A DNA stretch of 64,000 nt from Bacteroidota bacterium (GCA_025059945.1 JANXDC010000010.1:1-64000); one strand, 5' to 3'; shown: positions 23,533 to 32,160, counted from the stretch's first letter. Notes: a model not told the origin generated them from the letters alone. Numbers and translations are program-made.

Positions 23533-25389
23533 TCAGCCCTCATCAGCCGTTACGCGCAGGACCTCCTCGACAGACGTCTCCCCCTGCAAAGCCAGTGCCC
23601 GAGCCGAGGCCCGAAGCGTGAGCATACCTTCGCTGATGGCCTGCCGCCGGATGGCGTCTTCGTCGATATCGCCGCCGGATTGTACGATCAAGCTTCGGAT
23701 CGCGCGGCTAAAGTAGAGGGCCTCGGCGATGGCGCGCCGACCTTTGTATCCCTTGCCGCCGCAGCGCTTGCAGGAGGACTTAGAGCTGGGCTTATACAGG
23801 ACGGCCCCCCGCAGCTCCTCTTCGGTGAAACCCAACGCCTCGAGCAGTTCAGGGGGACTTTCGCGGTCCTCCACCTTACACTGCGGACAGAGCACGCGCA
23901 CCAGACGCTGCGCCATGACGAGATTGATGGCGTAGGCGATCAAAAACGGCTCGATGCCCATCTTGTACAGACGCGCGACGGCGCTTGGGGCGTCGTTCGT
24001 ATGCAGCGTGGCGAACGTGAGGTGTCCCGTGTTGGCCAGCTTGATCGCCAGCTCGGCTGTCTGGCGATCGCGCATCTCCCCTACCATTACGACATCGGGG
24101 TCGTGCCGCAGAATAGCTCGGAGGGCGTCTTCGAAGCCGAGCTTGTGGCTAAGCCGGATCTGGCGCGCCCCTTTGATAATGTACTCCACGGGATCCTCGA
24201 CGGTGAGCACGTTTAGTTCAGGCCGAATGACGTGGTGCAGCGCGGCGACCAGAGTGGTCGATTTGCCCGATCCCGTAGGGCCCGTGACGACCACCATCCC
24301 ATAAGGTTGGCTAATGGCCCGCTGAAAACGCTCCAGGGCCGAGGGCAGTAGCCCCAGTTGCGTGAGGTCCGTGATCACTTTGCGATCGTCCAGGACCCGG
24401 ATGACGATCGACTCCGCGCGCATCTCCTGATGGGCGCTGGCGATCGGCAGCACGGACACCCGATACCGAATCAGGGCTCCATCAACCCAGCGTTGGATGA
24501 AGCCATCTTGGGCGCGGTCGCGTTCGAAACGGTCCACGTTACCGGCCAGGTCCTTGGCCACGGCCAGGATGGCCTCCGGGTGCAGGTTCTCCTCAGCATG
24601 CCAAAGCTCAAGCCGTCCATCGAGACGAAAGTGAAACTCCGTGCGGCGCGATTCGGTGGGGAAGATGTGAATGTCGCTGGCTCCGAGCCGAACCGCCTCC
24701 ACAAGCGCACCTTCCAGCAAATTGATGATGGCGCTCCGGTTGATCTCGGCCTCGATACGCTCCTCGTCGACGACCGAACCTCCCTCAGCGTAGGTGGCCC
24801 CCAAGTCGTACGGGATGCCCTGCTCGCGGATGCGCTCTAGGTACTCGTTTTTGCTCGGGGAGACGAGCGCCAGCAGGTCCGAGACGACCTTTCGAGGCGC
24901 GTACCGCACTTCATAGCGCTCCAGGCTCAACTCCCGCAGCAGGCGCATTAGCCGGGGATGGGCGGGATCGGGGGTGACGAAAATGAGCCGCAAGTAGCCC
25001 TGCTGCTCGACCTCATAGGCCAGGGGCAAGACCTTGAGCGCAAGCAGCTCCTCGCGAAGCGGCTTGGGGAAGGAATCCAGCACCTGCCGAATAAAGGTTG
25101 GGTCAACGCGGGATTCCTCCACATGCGCCTGCCGAAACGCATAGATGCGCGCCGCCTCGTCCAATACCAGATCCGGATCGGCGTTCAGGTCCTCCATGAG
25201 AATGCGCCACAAAGCGCGACGCTCCCCACGTTCCCGGCGTTGGATCTCGAGGGCTTTGCGTATGTGCTCGACAGAGATGTAGCCTTGCGCCAGTAGGGAG
25301 GCCACGACGCGATCCTGAATGGGAAGGCGTGCGCTCTCCGCCTCGCCGTTTCCCCCAATCGTATGATGCTGGCGCGTCCGAGCCTCCAT
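23533..25389 (-). CDS. pilB: PilB/GspE-type assembly ATPase
   Basis: The motor that powers pilus or pseudopilus extension, 618 residues. A helical N-domain of the MshEN/GspE_N type spans about 25-180. The motor domain has Walker A TGPTGSGKST near residue 370, Walker B VVMVGEMRDRQT, and the His box TFATLHTNDAPSAVARL. The zinc-binding pairs CPQC and CKRC, typical of PilB and GspE, lie near 500-540. It follows gspF/pilC by 13 nt. The name pilB is chosen because a pilT-like gene is in the same locus; gspE would fit equally on sequence. Confidence 0.9.
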   Translation of the reverse strand: MEARTRQHHTIGGNGEAESARLPIQDRVVASLLAQGYISVEHIRKALEIQRRERGERRALWRILMEDLNADPDLVLDEAARIYAFRQAHVEESRVDPTFIRQVLDSFPKPLREELLALKVLPLAYEVEQQGYLRLIFVTPDPAHPRLMRLLRELSLERYEVRYAPRKVVSDLLALVSPSKNEYLERIREQGIPYDLGATYAEGGSVVDEERIEAEINRSAIINLLEGALVEAVRLGASDIHIFPTESRRTEFHFRLDGRLELWHAEENLHPEAILAVAKDLAGNVDRFERDRAQDGFIQRWVDGALIRYRVSVLPIASAHQEMRAESIVIRVLDDRKVITDLTQLGLLPSALERFQRAISQPYGMVVVTGPTGSGKSTTLVAALHHVIRPELNVLTVEDPVEYIIKGARQIRLSHKLGFEDALRAILRHDPDVVMVGEMRDRQTAELAIKLANTGHLTFATLHTNDAPSAVARLYKMGIEPFLIAYAINLVMAQRLVRVLCPQCKVEDRESPPELLEALGFTEEELRGAVLYKPSSKSSCKRCGGKGYKGRRAIAEALYFSRAIRSLIVQSGGDIDEDAIRRQAISEGMLTLRASARALALQGETSVEEVLRVTADEG

Positions 25390-25402
25390 GGCCTGTTCTC
25401 CG

Positions 25403-26749
25403 CTAGCGCAGGTACGAGCCGGAATTCGGCGAAACCAAGGCTATCTCGGAGGAGATGAGCGTAAGGATCAGGATCGCGATGGTGAGCAAAAACGCGATCG
25501 CAACCTGGATCGCCTCCACCGCAACCTTAAGCCGCAGCCCCGTCTCCCGCTCATAGTAATCGGCCATTTGCTGAGCAGACTTGCGCACCGTGCCCGTTTC
25601 CGCTCCAGCCCGGAAACGCGCCAACGCCATGGGGGTAAAGACCCCCGAGGCCTCCATGGCGCGCACCAGGTCCAGGCCCTGGCCGAGTAGCAGCGGGATG
25701 GTGCGCGTCTTAATCTGCCGCTCCATATGGGCGTTTCCGCAGGCTTCTGCGGCAAGCCGCATGACCTCGATGTTCTCTCCCGCCCCGGAGTAGAGCACGC
25801 CAAAGACCCGACAGAAGATTTCGATATGGATCTTGTGCAGCAGAGGCCCGATGACGGGGATGCGTATCAGCTGCCGGTGCACGAACAGGCGCCCCTGCGG
25901 AGTGCGCGACCAGGCCCAAAAGCCGGCTAGCAGCAGCCCGAAAGCCGCGGCCAGCCCCAGTCCGTACCGATCGAGCCAATCGGCTAGGCGCAGGGTGGCG
26001 GCCGTAAGGGGGGGAAGGGCCATGCCGAATTTCTGAAACAGGCGGGCTGTTTCCGGGAAAATATGCCAAATGTAGTAGACGAAAGCCCCTATCAAGACCA
26101 AAAGCGTAATGGCCGGCGTGATGAGCGCGCTGCGCAGGCTTTTGCGAAAGTCCTCACGTCGTTCCAGAAAACGGGCCGTGGCCTCGAAGATCTCGGCCAT
26201 GTTGCCCGATTGGGTGCCCATGCCCAGCATGTAGGCCGTAAACCGACCCAGAACGTGCTGATGCTTCATGAAGGCCGTGCGCGCATCCACGCCGCGCTTC
26301 AGATCCCCCTGGATGTCGCGGATCGTCTGCTTCAGCACGGGACTTTGGACATCGTGTACGAGCAGGCTCAAGACCTCATCAAAAGGCAGCTTCTCCTGCA
26401 GCAGATTGGCCGCCAGGCGCACAAACAAGATCACCTCGGCCGAGGAGGGCTTGAGCTGCAGCTCCAGGAGCTTTCGCTCTACCCGGATAACCTGCAGGCC
26501 CAGGTTCTCAAGAGCCCGAACCAGCTCCGCTTTGCTGTAGGCGCGCTGTTCCCCCTTTACGAGGCGCCCCGACGGGTGGCGAGCCTTATATAGGAAGACC
26601 TGACGCGGCTCCAAGGAGCGAAGGCTAAACCGGTGCTGTCGGGCCAGCTCGCGCGCCTTCTGGCGCGCCGCGCGCCGATTGGGGGCAAACAGTACCCCCT
26701 GCACCAGCTGCCCCGTCGGGGCGACCCCTGTGAATCTGAACTCTGGCAT
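25403..26749 (-). CDS. pilC: PilC/GspF-type inner-membrane platform protein
   Basis: A 448-residue polytopic protein. Two GspF repeats are visible: the first near LFVRLAANLLQEKLPFDEVLSLL with MLGMGTQSGNMAEIFEATARFL, the second near EIFCRVFGVLYSGAGENIEVMRLA with RFRAGAETGTVRKSAQQMADYY. Membrane spans occur near 225-250, 275-295 and 415-440. The first 110 residues form a basic N-domain typical of PilC. It lies 7 nt after the pilin stop and 13 nt before pilB, so pilin, platform and motor are co-transcribed. Confidence 0.92.
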   Translation of the reverse strand: MPEFRFTGVAPTGQLVQGVLFAPNRRAARQKARELARQHRFSLRSLEPRQVFLYKARHPSGRLVKGEQRAYSKAELVRALENLGLQVIRVERKLLELQLKPSSAEVILFVRLAANLLQEKLPFDEVLSLLVHDVQSPVLKQTIRDIQGDLKRGVDARTAFMKHQHVLGRFTAYMLGMGTQSGNMAEIFEATARFLERREDFRKSLRSALITPAITLLVLIGAFVYYIWHIFPETARLFQKFGMALPPLTAATLRLADWLDRYGLGLAAAFGLLLAGFWAWSRTPQGRLFVHRQLIRIPVIGPLLHKIHIEIFCRVFGVLYSGAGENIEVMRLAAEACGNAHMERQIKTRTIPLLLGQGLDLVRAMEASGVFTPMALARFRAGAETGTVRKSAQQMADYYERETGLRLKVAVEAIQVAIAFLLTIAILILTLISSEIALVSPNSGSYLR

Positions 26750-26756
26750 GAGGGGG

Positions 26757-27173
26757 CTAGTTGATGTTCTCGAAGACCGTGTTCTTGATCTTCAAAGCGT
26801 TGAAGGTGACCTTGACCCTGTTGTTCTCTTGTCGGTTCTCCCCGACCAGCGTCACATCCGTGCTGGATGCGTCTCCGGAGGGCGTGCTTTCGAATTTGTA
26901 TATGCCGTTGGCGTTGGTATCCGCCGTCCAAGCGGGGTTCTTGCCGACAAGCTTCCCGATGGTCAGGCCGTTCCATCTGCCGCCCCCGCCGCCGAACTCC
27001 GTGGGCTTTTTAACCCAAGCCTGGGCGTCAGTAGCCAAGCGCAAAAGATCCTGCAGCATGGCATCCTGATTGGCCTTCTTGGCGTTAGCCGAAAAGGCCT
27101 GAATGCCCACCACGATCGCGGTCCCCACGATCACGGTTCCGAGCACGAGCAAAAGCAATTGCTGCTGACCCAT
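26757..27173 (-). CDS. Atypical pilin-like protein, probable major subunit
   Basis: A 138-residue protein beginning MGQQQLLLLVLGTVIVGTAIVVGIQAF. The long N-terminal hydrophobic helix and the following NQDAMLQDLLRLATDAQAW are pilin-like, and the C-terminal part is a Gly/Asn-rich globular domain. If cut after Gly2, as in class-III-like prepilins, the mature protein would start with Gln and lack the usual Glu5. There is no positively charged leader. It has its own AGGAG site and a roughly 300-nt leader (27174-27470), and is the first gene of the pilus run, consistent with a highly expressed major subunit. Confidence 0.7.
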   Translation of the reverse strand: MGQQQLLLLVLGTVIVGTAIVVGIQAFSANAKKANQDAMLQDLLRLATDAQAWVKKPTEFGGGGGRWNGLTIGKLVGKNPAWTADTNANGIYKFESTPSGDASSTDVTLVGENRQENNRVKVTFNALKIKNTVFENIN

Positions 27174-27470
27174 AGCGATACACTCCTTTTGTTTGGGTTG
27201 TAGGGTTTCAACAGGCCGGCCGCACTGGCGGCTTTTTCATACCCGGGGCAGAGCAGTTTTCATGCCGCACTTCGCCTGCGCTCTTTTCGCAGTGGCTTTT
27301 GACTGGAGCAGACACTCCGAACAGATGATTCGTTACGAAAAGAAACCTCCCTCCATGCGCCCGCCTTGGGGGTGCGTTGCGTCGACTCGCTCCCCTGGCT
27401 CCCCTCGGCAGGCGCTTGCCCATCTCAAGACAAGACCCGTATTTCAAAACGAAGAGGGGGAGCTTAGGCG
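27174..27470 (-). other. Structured 5' region upstream of the pilin gene
   Basis: No convincing gene is present. On the minus strand it can fold several hairpins. A 9-bp stem closes 27357-27415 (GCGCCTGCC with GGCGGGCGC). A CTGCG/CGCAG stem lies near 27270-27290. A GCCGC/GCGGC stem lies at 27219-27232. TTCGTTACGAA at 27329-27339 is a perfect dyad. The region also contains the control signals for the divergent gene at 27471. It did not match a riboswitch class I know. Confidence 0.4.
27219..27237 (+). terminator. Terminator-like hairpin facing the pilus locus
   Basis: On the plus strand GCCGC (27219-27223), ACTG loop, GCGGC (27228-27232) and T5 (27233-27237) form a short intrinsic-terminator shape. 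No plus-strand gene lies upstream, so it would stop antisense RNA leaving the pilus genes, or it acts only as a hairpin in the pilin leader. Confidence 0.35.
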
Positions 27471-27878
27471 ATGCGTGCACACCTTAAAACCCTCGCTTGG
27501 GCGGCCGGGACGGGGATGCTGGTCTTCCTGGCCACGTATGTTCCGATGCGCTTGGAGTGCGCCACCCAGGCGCAGAGGCGGCATGCAATCGAAGGGCAGC
27601 TGCAAGCGGCCCGGGCGCTGGCGCAGCTGGGCGCGGTCCTGGAGCGCGTAGCGCAAAACAACTACGGATGGGCTTTAGATGAGGCGGGGCGTTTTTTCGA
27701 CAGTCTGCAAGCCATCCCGGCTACAGTGGTTCCAGCCGACACCGTGCGCGCTCTATACGGGCTGCGGGATCTCGTCATCGGAGACCTGAACACGCTCAAC
27801 CCTGAAGTCAGCCGCGTGCTCTGGAGCATATACCGCCGTCTACGCCCCTACGTGCTGCGCCAAGAAAGCGCACCTTAA
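27471..27878 (+). CDS. Small single-span membrane protein, unknown
   Basis: No family was recognised. The 135-residue product has a basic N-terminus, one membrane helix (LAWAAGTGMLVFLATYVPM, about 8-26) and a long helical, Gln/Ala/Arg-rich region that is probably outside the membrane (QAQRRHAIEGQLQAARALAQ). GGGGAG precedes the ATG at a suitable distance. It is divergent from the pilin gene and ends 15 nt before the promoter of the oxidase operon, so it is probably a monocistronic gene. Coding status is supported by a clean ribosome site and the structured protein. Confidence 0.6.
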   Translation: MRAHLKTLAWAAGTGMLVFLATYVPMRLECATQAQRRHAIEGQLQAARALAQLGAVLERVAQNNYGWALDEAGRFFDSLQAIPATVVPADTVRALYGLRDLVIGDLNTLNPEVSRVLWSIYRRLRPYVLRQESAP

Positions 27879-27893
27879 AGCGAGGGCCAAAGC

Positions 27894-27922
27894 TTGACAT
27901 TACCTACCGCCGCGGTTATATT
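27894..27922 (+). promoter_or_regulatory. Strong sigma-70 promoter of the cytochrome oxidase operon
   Basis: TTGACA (27894-27899), 17-nt spacer, TATATT (27917-27922). This is the best promoter match in the window. The expected start near 27929 gives a leader of about 123 nt before the cupredoxin-domain gene, which itself has an AGGAGG site 5 nt before its ATG. Confidence 0.8.
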
Positions 27923-28052
27923 CCGAGCGGCCTCCAGAAGGTCGTCTGTGCTGCAGATCTGGTGCAGGGGTTAGCAACATCGTGTATCGCATAGAGCAGA
28001 ACCATCTCTTGCAGGCCGTTTTTCCCGCACCCCATCATGTGAGGAGGTCATC

Positions 28053-28775
28053 ATGGGCGTACGCGCTATATCGGTCGGTCTGAGTTGCCTTTTCTTGCTG
28101 GGAAGCGCCTCCGTCCTATGGGCTCAGGGAGGCACGATCCGGGGCAAGGTTTACTTTGAGGGCAACCCCATTCGCACCCGCCCCATCAGCATGAAACAAG
28201 ACAAAGCCTGTGACGCCCTGCATGGGGGCAAGACGATCGATTCCGAAGAGTTTGTGCTCAACTCTGACAACACCCTGCAGAATGTGATCGTGTACGCCAA
28301 GACGGGCACGCAAGGTAAGGTCTTCCGACCCGTGCGCACAGTGGCCGTGCTGGATCAGGTCATGTGCATGTACACGCCCCGGGTGCTGGCCGTGATGACG
28401 GGGCAGCCAGTAGAGATCCGCAACTCCGATCCCCTGCTACACAATGTGCATTTTACAAGCCGCGCCAACGGCGAATTCAACATCGGCCAGCCCACCAAAG
28501 GGGTCAAGATGACCCGGCAGTTCGACCGAGCAGAGGGTCCGGGCTCGGCCACGTTCAAGTGCGATGTGCATCCCTGGATGCGAGCCTACCTGGCCGTCTT
28601 CGATCACCCTGTCTTCGCCGTAACTGGAAAAGATGGATCCTTCACCATTCGGAATGTGCCCGCGGGCACCTACGTGCTGGAAGCCTGGCATGAGCGGCTG
28701 GGTGCGATCAGCCAGAACGTTACGGTGCGAGCCGGGCAGACCGTGGAGGTCGACTTCAAATTCGTGCGCCGCTAG
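28053..28775 (+). CDS. Cupredoxin-domain secreted protein with carboxypeptidase-regulatory C-domain
   Basis: A 240-residue exported protein. The signal peptide ends near SVLWAQ. A plastocyanin-like domain follows, with possible type 1 copper ligands H130 (PLLHNVHF), C170, H173 and M176 (FKCDVHPWM). The last 55 residues form a carboxypeptidase-regulatory-like fold (GKDGSFTIRNVPAGTYVLEAWHE). It leads the cytochrome oxidase operon, 24 nt before subunit II. It may pass electrons or copper to the oxidase, since subunit II has no haem c. This role is inference; the copper motif is directly visible. Confidence 0.82.
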   Translation: MGVRAISVGLSCLFLLGSASVLWAQGGTIRGKVYFEGNPIRTRPISMKQDKACDALHGGKTIDSEEFVLNSDNTLQNVIVYAKTGTQGKVFRPVRTVAVLDQVMCMYTPRVLAVMTGQPVEIRNSDPLLHNVHFTSRANGEFNIGQPTKGVKMTRQFDRAEGPGSATFKCDVHPWMRAYLAVFDHPVFAVTGKDGSFTIRNVPAGTYVLEAWHERLGAISQNVTVRAGQTVEVDFKFVRR

Positions 28776-28799
28776 GTCAACCCAAGGGAGGGGCGATTC

Positions 28800-29624
28800 A
28801 TGTTCCACCCCAAGCAAGGGCAGGCGCTAGCCCTTTTCATAGGGCTCTTTGTGCTCGTGGCCGTCATCACCATAGCCGGAGGGTTTTGGTGGCTGCCGCC
28901 TCTGGCCTCCGAGCACGGAGCGGCCATGGACCGGCTCTTCACGGTCACGCTCATCGTTACGGGGGTCGTCTTCGTGCTCGTACACACCCTGCTCGCTTAC
29001 TTCGTCTGGCGCTTTCGGGGTAGCCCCGAGCGGCGCGCTGAGCACATCCGCGAGCATCGGGGCCTGGAGATCGCCTGGACCGTCATTCCCGCCGTGATCC
29101 TGACAGCGCTCATCGTAAGCGGGGGCCGACTGTGGCTTCAGATCCACCGCACCCCGCCTCCGGAGGCGTTTCAGGTCGAGGTCTGGGGAGAGCAGTTCAA
29201 GTGGGGCTTTCGCTATCCGGGCGCGGACGGCCGCTTCGGCCGCACCGACCCGCGGCTCATCTCAGATGACAACCCTTTCGGTATCGATTTAGAGGACCCC
29301 GCTTCGCGGGACGACATCTTCTTCCCGGCCGGACAGGGAGAACTCTACTTGCCTGTGGGCCGACCCGTAGTGGTCTATCTGCGCGCCAAGGATGTGCTGC
29401 ATAGCTTTTTTGTCCCCCATCTGCGCGTCAAACAAGACGCCGTGCCGGGCATGACTACGCGCTTTCTGTTCACCGCCACCCGGACGGGAGACTTTGAGAT
29501 CGCCTGCGCTGAGCTCTGCGGGCTGGGCCACTACACCATGCGTGGACTGCTCACAATCGCCTCCGAGGAGGAGCTCACACGATGGCTGGCCGAACAGCCC
29601 ACGGTGGCGGATTTGTTCTTCTGA
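28800..29624 (+). CDS. coxB: Cytochrome c oxidase subunit II
   Basis: A 274-residue subunit that carries the CuA centre and accepts electrons. Two N-terminal membrane helices (about 10-32 and 48-72) are followed by the CuA cupredoxin domain. Ligands: VLHSFFVPH, then C236, C240, H244 and M247 in CAELCGLGHYTM, with GEQFKWGFRYPG as the aromatic entry region. No CXXCH haem c motif is present, so this is not a caa3-type fusion. It lies 27 nt before subunit I. Confidence 0.95.
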   Translation: MFHPKQGQALALFIGLFVLVAVITIAGGFWWLPPLASEHGAAMDRLFTVTLIVTGVVFVLVHTLLAYFVWRFRGSPERRAEHIREHRGLEIAWTVIPAVILTALIVSGGRLWLQIHRTPPPEAFQVEVWGEQFKWGFRYPGADGRFGRTDPRLISDDNPFGIDLEDPASRDDIFFPAGQGELYLPVGRPVVVYLRAKDVLHSFFVPHLRVKQDAVPGMTTRFLFTATRTGDFEIACAELCGLGHYTMRGLLTIASEEELTRWLAEQPTVADLFF

Positions 29625-29651
29625 AAACACGCAAAAACGGGAGAAGGCCCC

Positions 29652-31463
29652 ATGGCACATGAAGCATCCGCCCACGTGCATGAGCCCAAAAGCTTCTGGA
29701 CCCGATACATCTTCAGCCAGGATCACAAGGTCATCGCCGCCCAGTACATCCTGACTTCGCTCTTGATGGGCTTCTTGGCCCTTGTGCTCTCTTGGCTTAT
29801 GCGTCTGCAACTGGGCTGGCCCGAAGAGCCCATCCCGATCCTATCTAAGCTTTTCCCCGGCCTATACCAGGACGGTATCCTAAAGCCCGAGGCCTACCTG
29901 GCGCTCATCACCATGCACGGCACGCTCATGGTCTTCTTCTTCATTACGGCCATCCTGCTGGGGGGCTTCGGCAACCTGCTCATCCCCCTTCAGGTCGGGG
30001 CCCGCGACATGGCCTTCCCCTTCGTGAACATGCTCAGCTACTGGGTGTTTCTGCTCTCCTGCGTCGTGATCCTGGCCTCGTTTTTCGTCACCGGCGGAGC
30101 GGCCGCGGCGGGCTGGACGGCCTATCCGCCCCTGAGTGGCGTGCAGAAGGCCGTTCCGGGCTCCGGACTGGGGCAGGACCTTTGGCTTGTGGCCATGGCC
30201 ATTTTCATCGTCTCCTCCGTCATGGGGGGGCTTAACTACGTGACCACGGCGCTGAACATGCGCACCCGGGGCATGTCCATGGGCCGGCTGCCCCTTACGG
30301 TCTGGGCCCTGCTCATTACGGCCATCTTGGGTCTGCTCGCCTTCCCGGCTCTGTTTGCGGGAGCGGTGCTGTTGCTGCTGGACCGGCATCTGGGCACGAG
30401 CTTCTTTGTGCCCTACGTTGTCGTGGGCGGCCAACACATCCCCCATGAGGGCGGCAACCCTTTGCTGTGGCAGCACCTGTTCTGGTTTTTGGGCCATCCG
30501 GAGGTCTACATCGCCATCTTGCCTGCGATGGGGATCGTATCGGAGGTGATCTCCACCAACGCGCGCAAGCCCATCTTCGGCTACCGGGTGATGGTGCTCT
30601 CCATATGCGCGATCGCGTTCTTGAGCTTCATCGTCTGGGGGCATCACATGTTCATTAGCGGCATGAACCCTTATCTGGGGACCGCCTTCATGGTGACCAC
30701 GCTGCTTATCGCGGTGCCCTCGGCGATCAAGACCTTCAACTGGATCGCTACGCTCTGGCGCGGCAACCTGCGCTTTACGCCCGCCATGCTCTTCGCCATA
30801 GGCTTCGTATCCGTCTTCGTCACCGGCGGGCTTACCGGAATCTTCCTTGGCAACCCCCCTGTGGACATCCAACTTACGGATACGTATTTCGTGGTGGCCC
30901 ACTTTCACATCGTCATGGGCATGGGGTCCGTGTTCGGCATCTTCGCCGGTCTGTACCACTGGTTTCCCAAGCTATTTGGCCGCATGATGAACGAACGGCT
31001 GGGCCGGTGGCACTTCTGGCTCACCTTCGTGGGCGTCTACGGGATCTTCTTCCCCATGCACTACCTGGGCTTTCTGAACGTACCGCGCCGCTATTACGGC
31101 TTCTCGGGTTATGAGTTTATCCCGCCCGATGCGCAGACCATTCAGGCGATTATCTCCGTTGCCGCGCTCCTTGTGGGGGCAGCCCAGCTGATCTTCTTAT
31201 ACAACTTCCTGCATAGCTGGATACGAGGCCCCAAGGCGCCGGCCAACCCCTGGCAGGCGACCACCCTGGAGTGGCAGGCTCCCTCGCCACCGCCACACGG
31301 GAACTGGGGTCCGGAGCTTCCCGTTGTGCACCGGTGGGCCTACGATTACGCTGTACCCGGAGCGGCCGAGGACTACGTCCCCCAGACGACCCCCGTAGAG
31401 CCTGCACAGATTCCTCAAGAAAACGGGGCCGGGAAACCGGCTTCAGAACAAAACGGAGTCTAG
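29652..31463 (+). CDS. coxA: Cytochrome c oxidase subunit I
   Basis: The catalytic haem-copper subunit of 603 residues with 12 or more membrane helices. The haem a ligand is in TMHGTLMVFF, the CuB ligands and Tyr cross-link are in FLGHPEVYI and HHMFISG, and the high-spin haem ligand pair is in VAHFHIVMGMG. The Glu in GHPEV places it among A1-type oxidases, with a D-channel. A C-terminal extension of about 60 residues is rich in Pro and Gln. It is followed after 16 nt by the first subunit III-like gene. Confidence 0.96.
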   Translation: MAHEASAHVHEPKSFWTRYIFSQDHKVIAAQYILTSLLMGFLALVLSWLMRLQLGWPEEPIPILSKLFPGLYQDGILKPEAYLALITMHGTLMVFFFITAILLGGFGNLLIPLQVGARDMAFPFVNMLSYWVFLLSCVVILASFFVTGGAAAAGWTAYPPLSGVQKAVPGSGLGQDLWLVAMAIFIVSSVMGGLNYVTTALNMRTRGMSMGRLPLTVWALLITAILGLLAFPALFAGAVLLLLDRHLGTSFFVPYVVVGGQHIPHEGGNPLLWQHLFWFLGHPEVYIAILPAMGIVSEVISTNARKPIFGYRVMVLSICAIAFLSFIVWGHHMFISGMNPYLGTAFMVTTLLIAVPSAIKTFNWIATLWRGNLRFTPAMLFAIGFVSVFVTGGLTGIFLGNPPVDIQLTDTYFVVAHFHIVMGMGSVFGIFAGLYHWFPKLFGRMMNERLGRWHFWLTFVGVYGIFFPMHYLGFLNVPRRYYGFSGYEFIPPDAQTIQAIISVAALLVGAAQLIFLYNFLHSWIRGPKAPANPWQATTLEWQAPSPPPHGNWGPELPVVHRWAYDYAVPGAAEDYVPQTTPVEPAQIPQENGAGKPASEQNGV

Positions 31464-31479
31464 AACCTACGAGCCCCCA

Positions 31480-32142
31480 ATGCCCGACACCCTGCAACGA
31501 GTGCGGCCGCGCCCCCCTCTTCCCCCTTTGCGAAGGGGCCCGGGTCGAAACGGTTTCGGAGATAATGGAGAGGGACCCTGGAAAAATCCGTCCCCCGCTC
31601 CCCGATCTGTGCCGGTGGGCCAGTTTGGCATGTGGCTTCTGTTGGGTAGCCTAACGATCCTATTTGCCGCCTTTTCAAGCGCCTACATAGTGCGCGTCGG
31701 GCCTTTGAGCGAGCGCCTGACGCTTCCGGCCATTTTATGGTGGAATACAGCCTTGCTTGTAGCCGGAAGCGGGCTTCTAGTGGGGGCTGTGCGGGCGGTA
31801 CGGCGATCCGCCTGGTCCAAGGGGCGCCGGCTCTTGGGCATGGCTCTGCTTTGCGGGGCTCTTTTCCTGGTGGGCCAGTTGGAGGCTTGGCGTTCCCTGG
31901 CCGCGCAAGGGGTGTTTCTGCAGACCCACCCGGCCAGCAGCTTCTTTTATGTGCTCACCGCCGTACACGGGCTCCACCTGCTGGGCGGGCTCATAGCCCT
32001 AGGATGGGCCTTGGGGCAGAGCGCGCGGCCGCAAGCCCCGGTGAGTTCCCGACTACGCCGCGTTGTGGAAAATGCGGCCCTTTATTGGCACTTTTTGGGA
32101 CTGATTTGGCTCTGGGTCTTCGCCTTGCTTGGGCTTCTTTAG
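31480..32142 (+). CDS. Cytochrome c oxidase subunit III-like protein (first)
   Basis: A 220-residue membrane protein of the COX3/CyoC family. The first 45 residues are Pro/Arg/Gly-rich (RRGPGRNGFGDNGEGPW), a feature often seen in Bacteroidota subunit III proteins. Five hydrophobic spans follow, with FLQTHPASSFFYVLTAVHGLHLLGG and ENAALYWHFLGLIWLWVF as family motifs. The start at ATG 31480 has no clear ribosome site; a start nearer the first span is possible. It is followed by a second subunit III-like gene, so the complex probably has two such proteins. Confidence 0.85.
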   Translation: MPDTLQRVRPRPPLPPLRRGPGRNGFGDNGEGPWKNPSPAPRSVPVGQFGMWLLLGSLTILFAAFSSAYIVRVGPLSERLTLPAILWWNTALLVAGSGLLVGAVRAVRRSAWSKGRRLLGMALLCGALFLVGQLEAWRSLAAQGVFLQTHPASSFFYVLTAVHGLHLLGGLIALGWALGQSARPQAPVSSRLRRVVENAALYWHFLGLIWLWVFALLGLL

Positions 32143-32160
32143 TAGGTGGGAGATTGGCTC

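Noticed and set aside
27240-27420. Possible c-di-GMP or cobalamin riboswitch (GACGCAA and GCCACTG words)
   Set aside because: The short words occur but the surrounding conserved elements and pairing of those riboswitch classes are not present.
27208-27480. 90-codon minus-strand frame in the pilin leader
   Set aside because: No ribosome site, no domain, and the region is better explained as structured leader and divergent control sequence.
29880-30959. 359-codon open frame antisense to coxA
   Set aside because: Composition is His/Gln/Asp/Gly-rich without domains; it mirrors the highly conserved coxA on the other strand.
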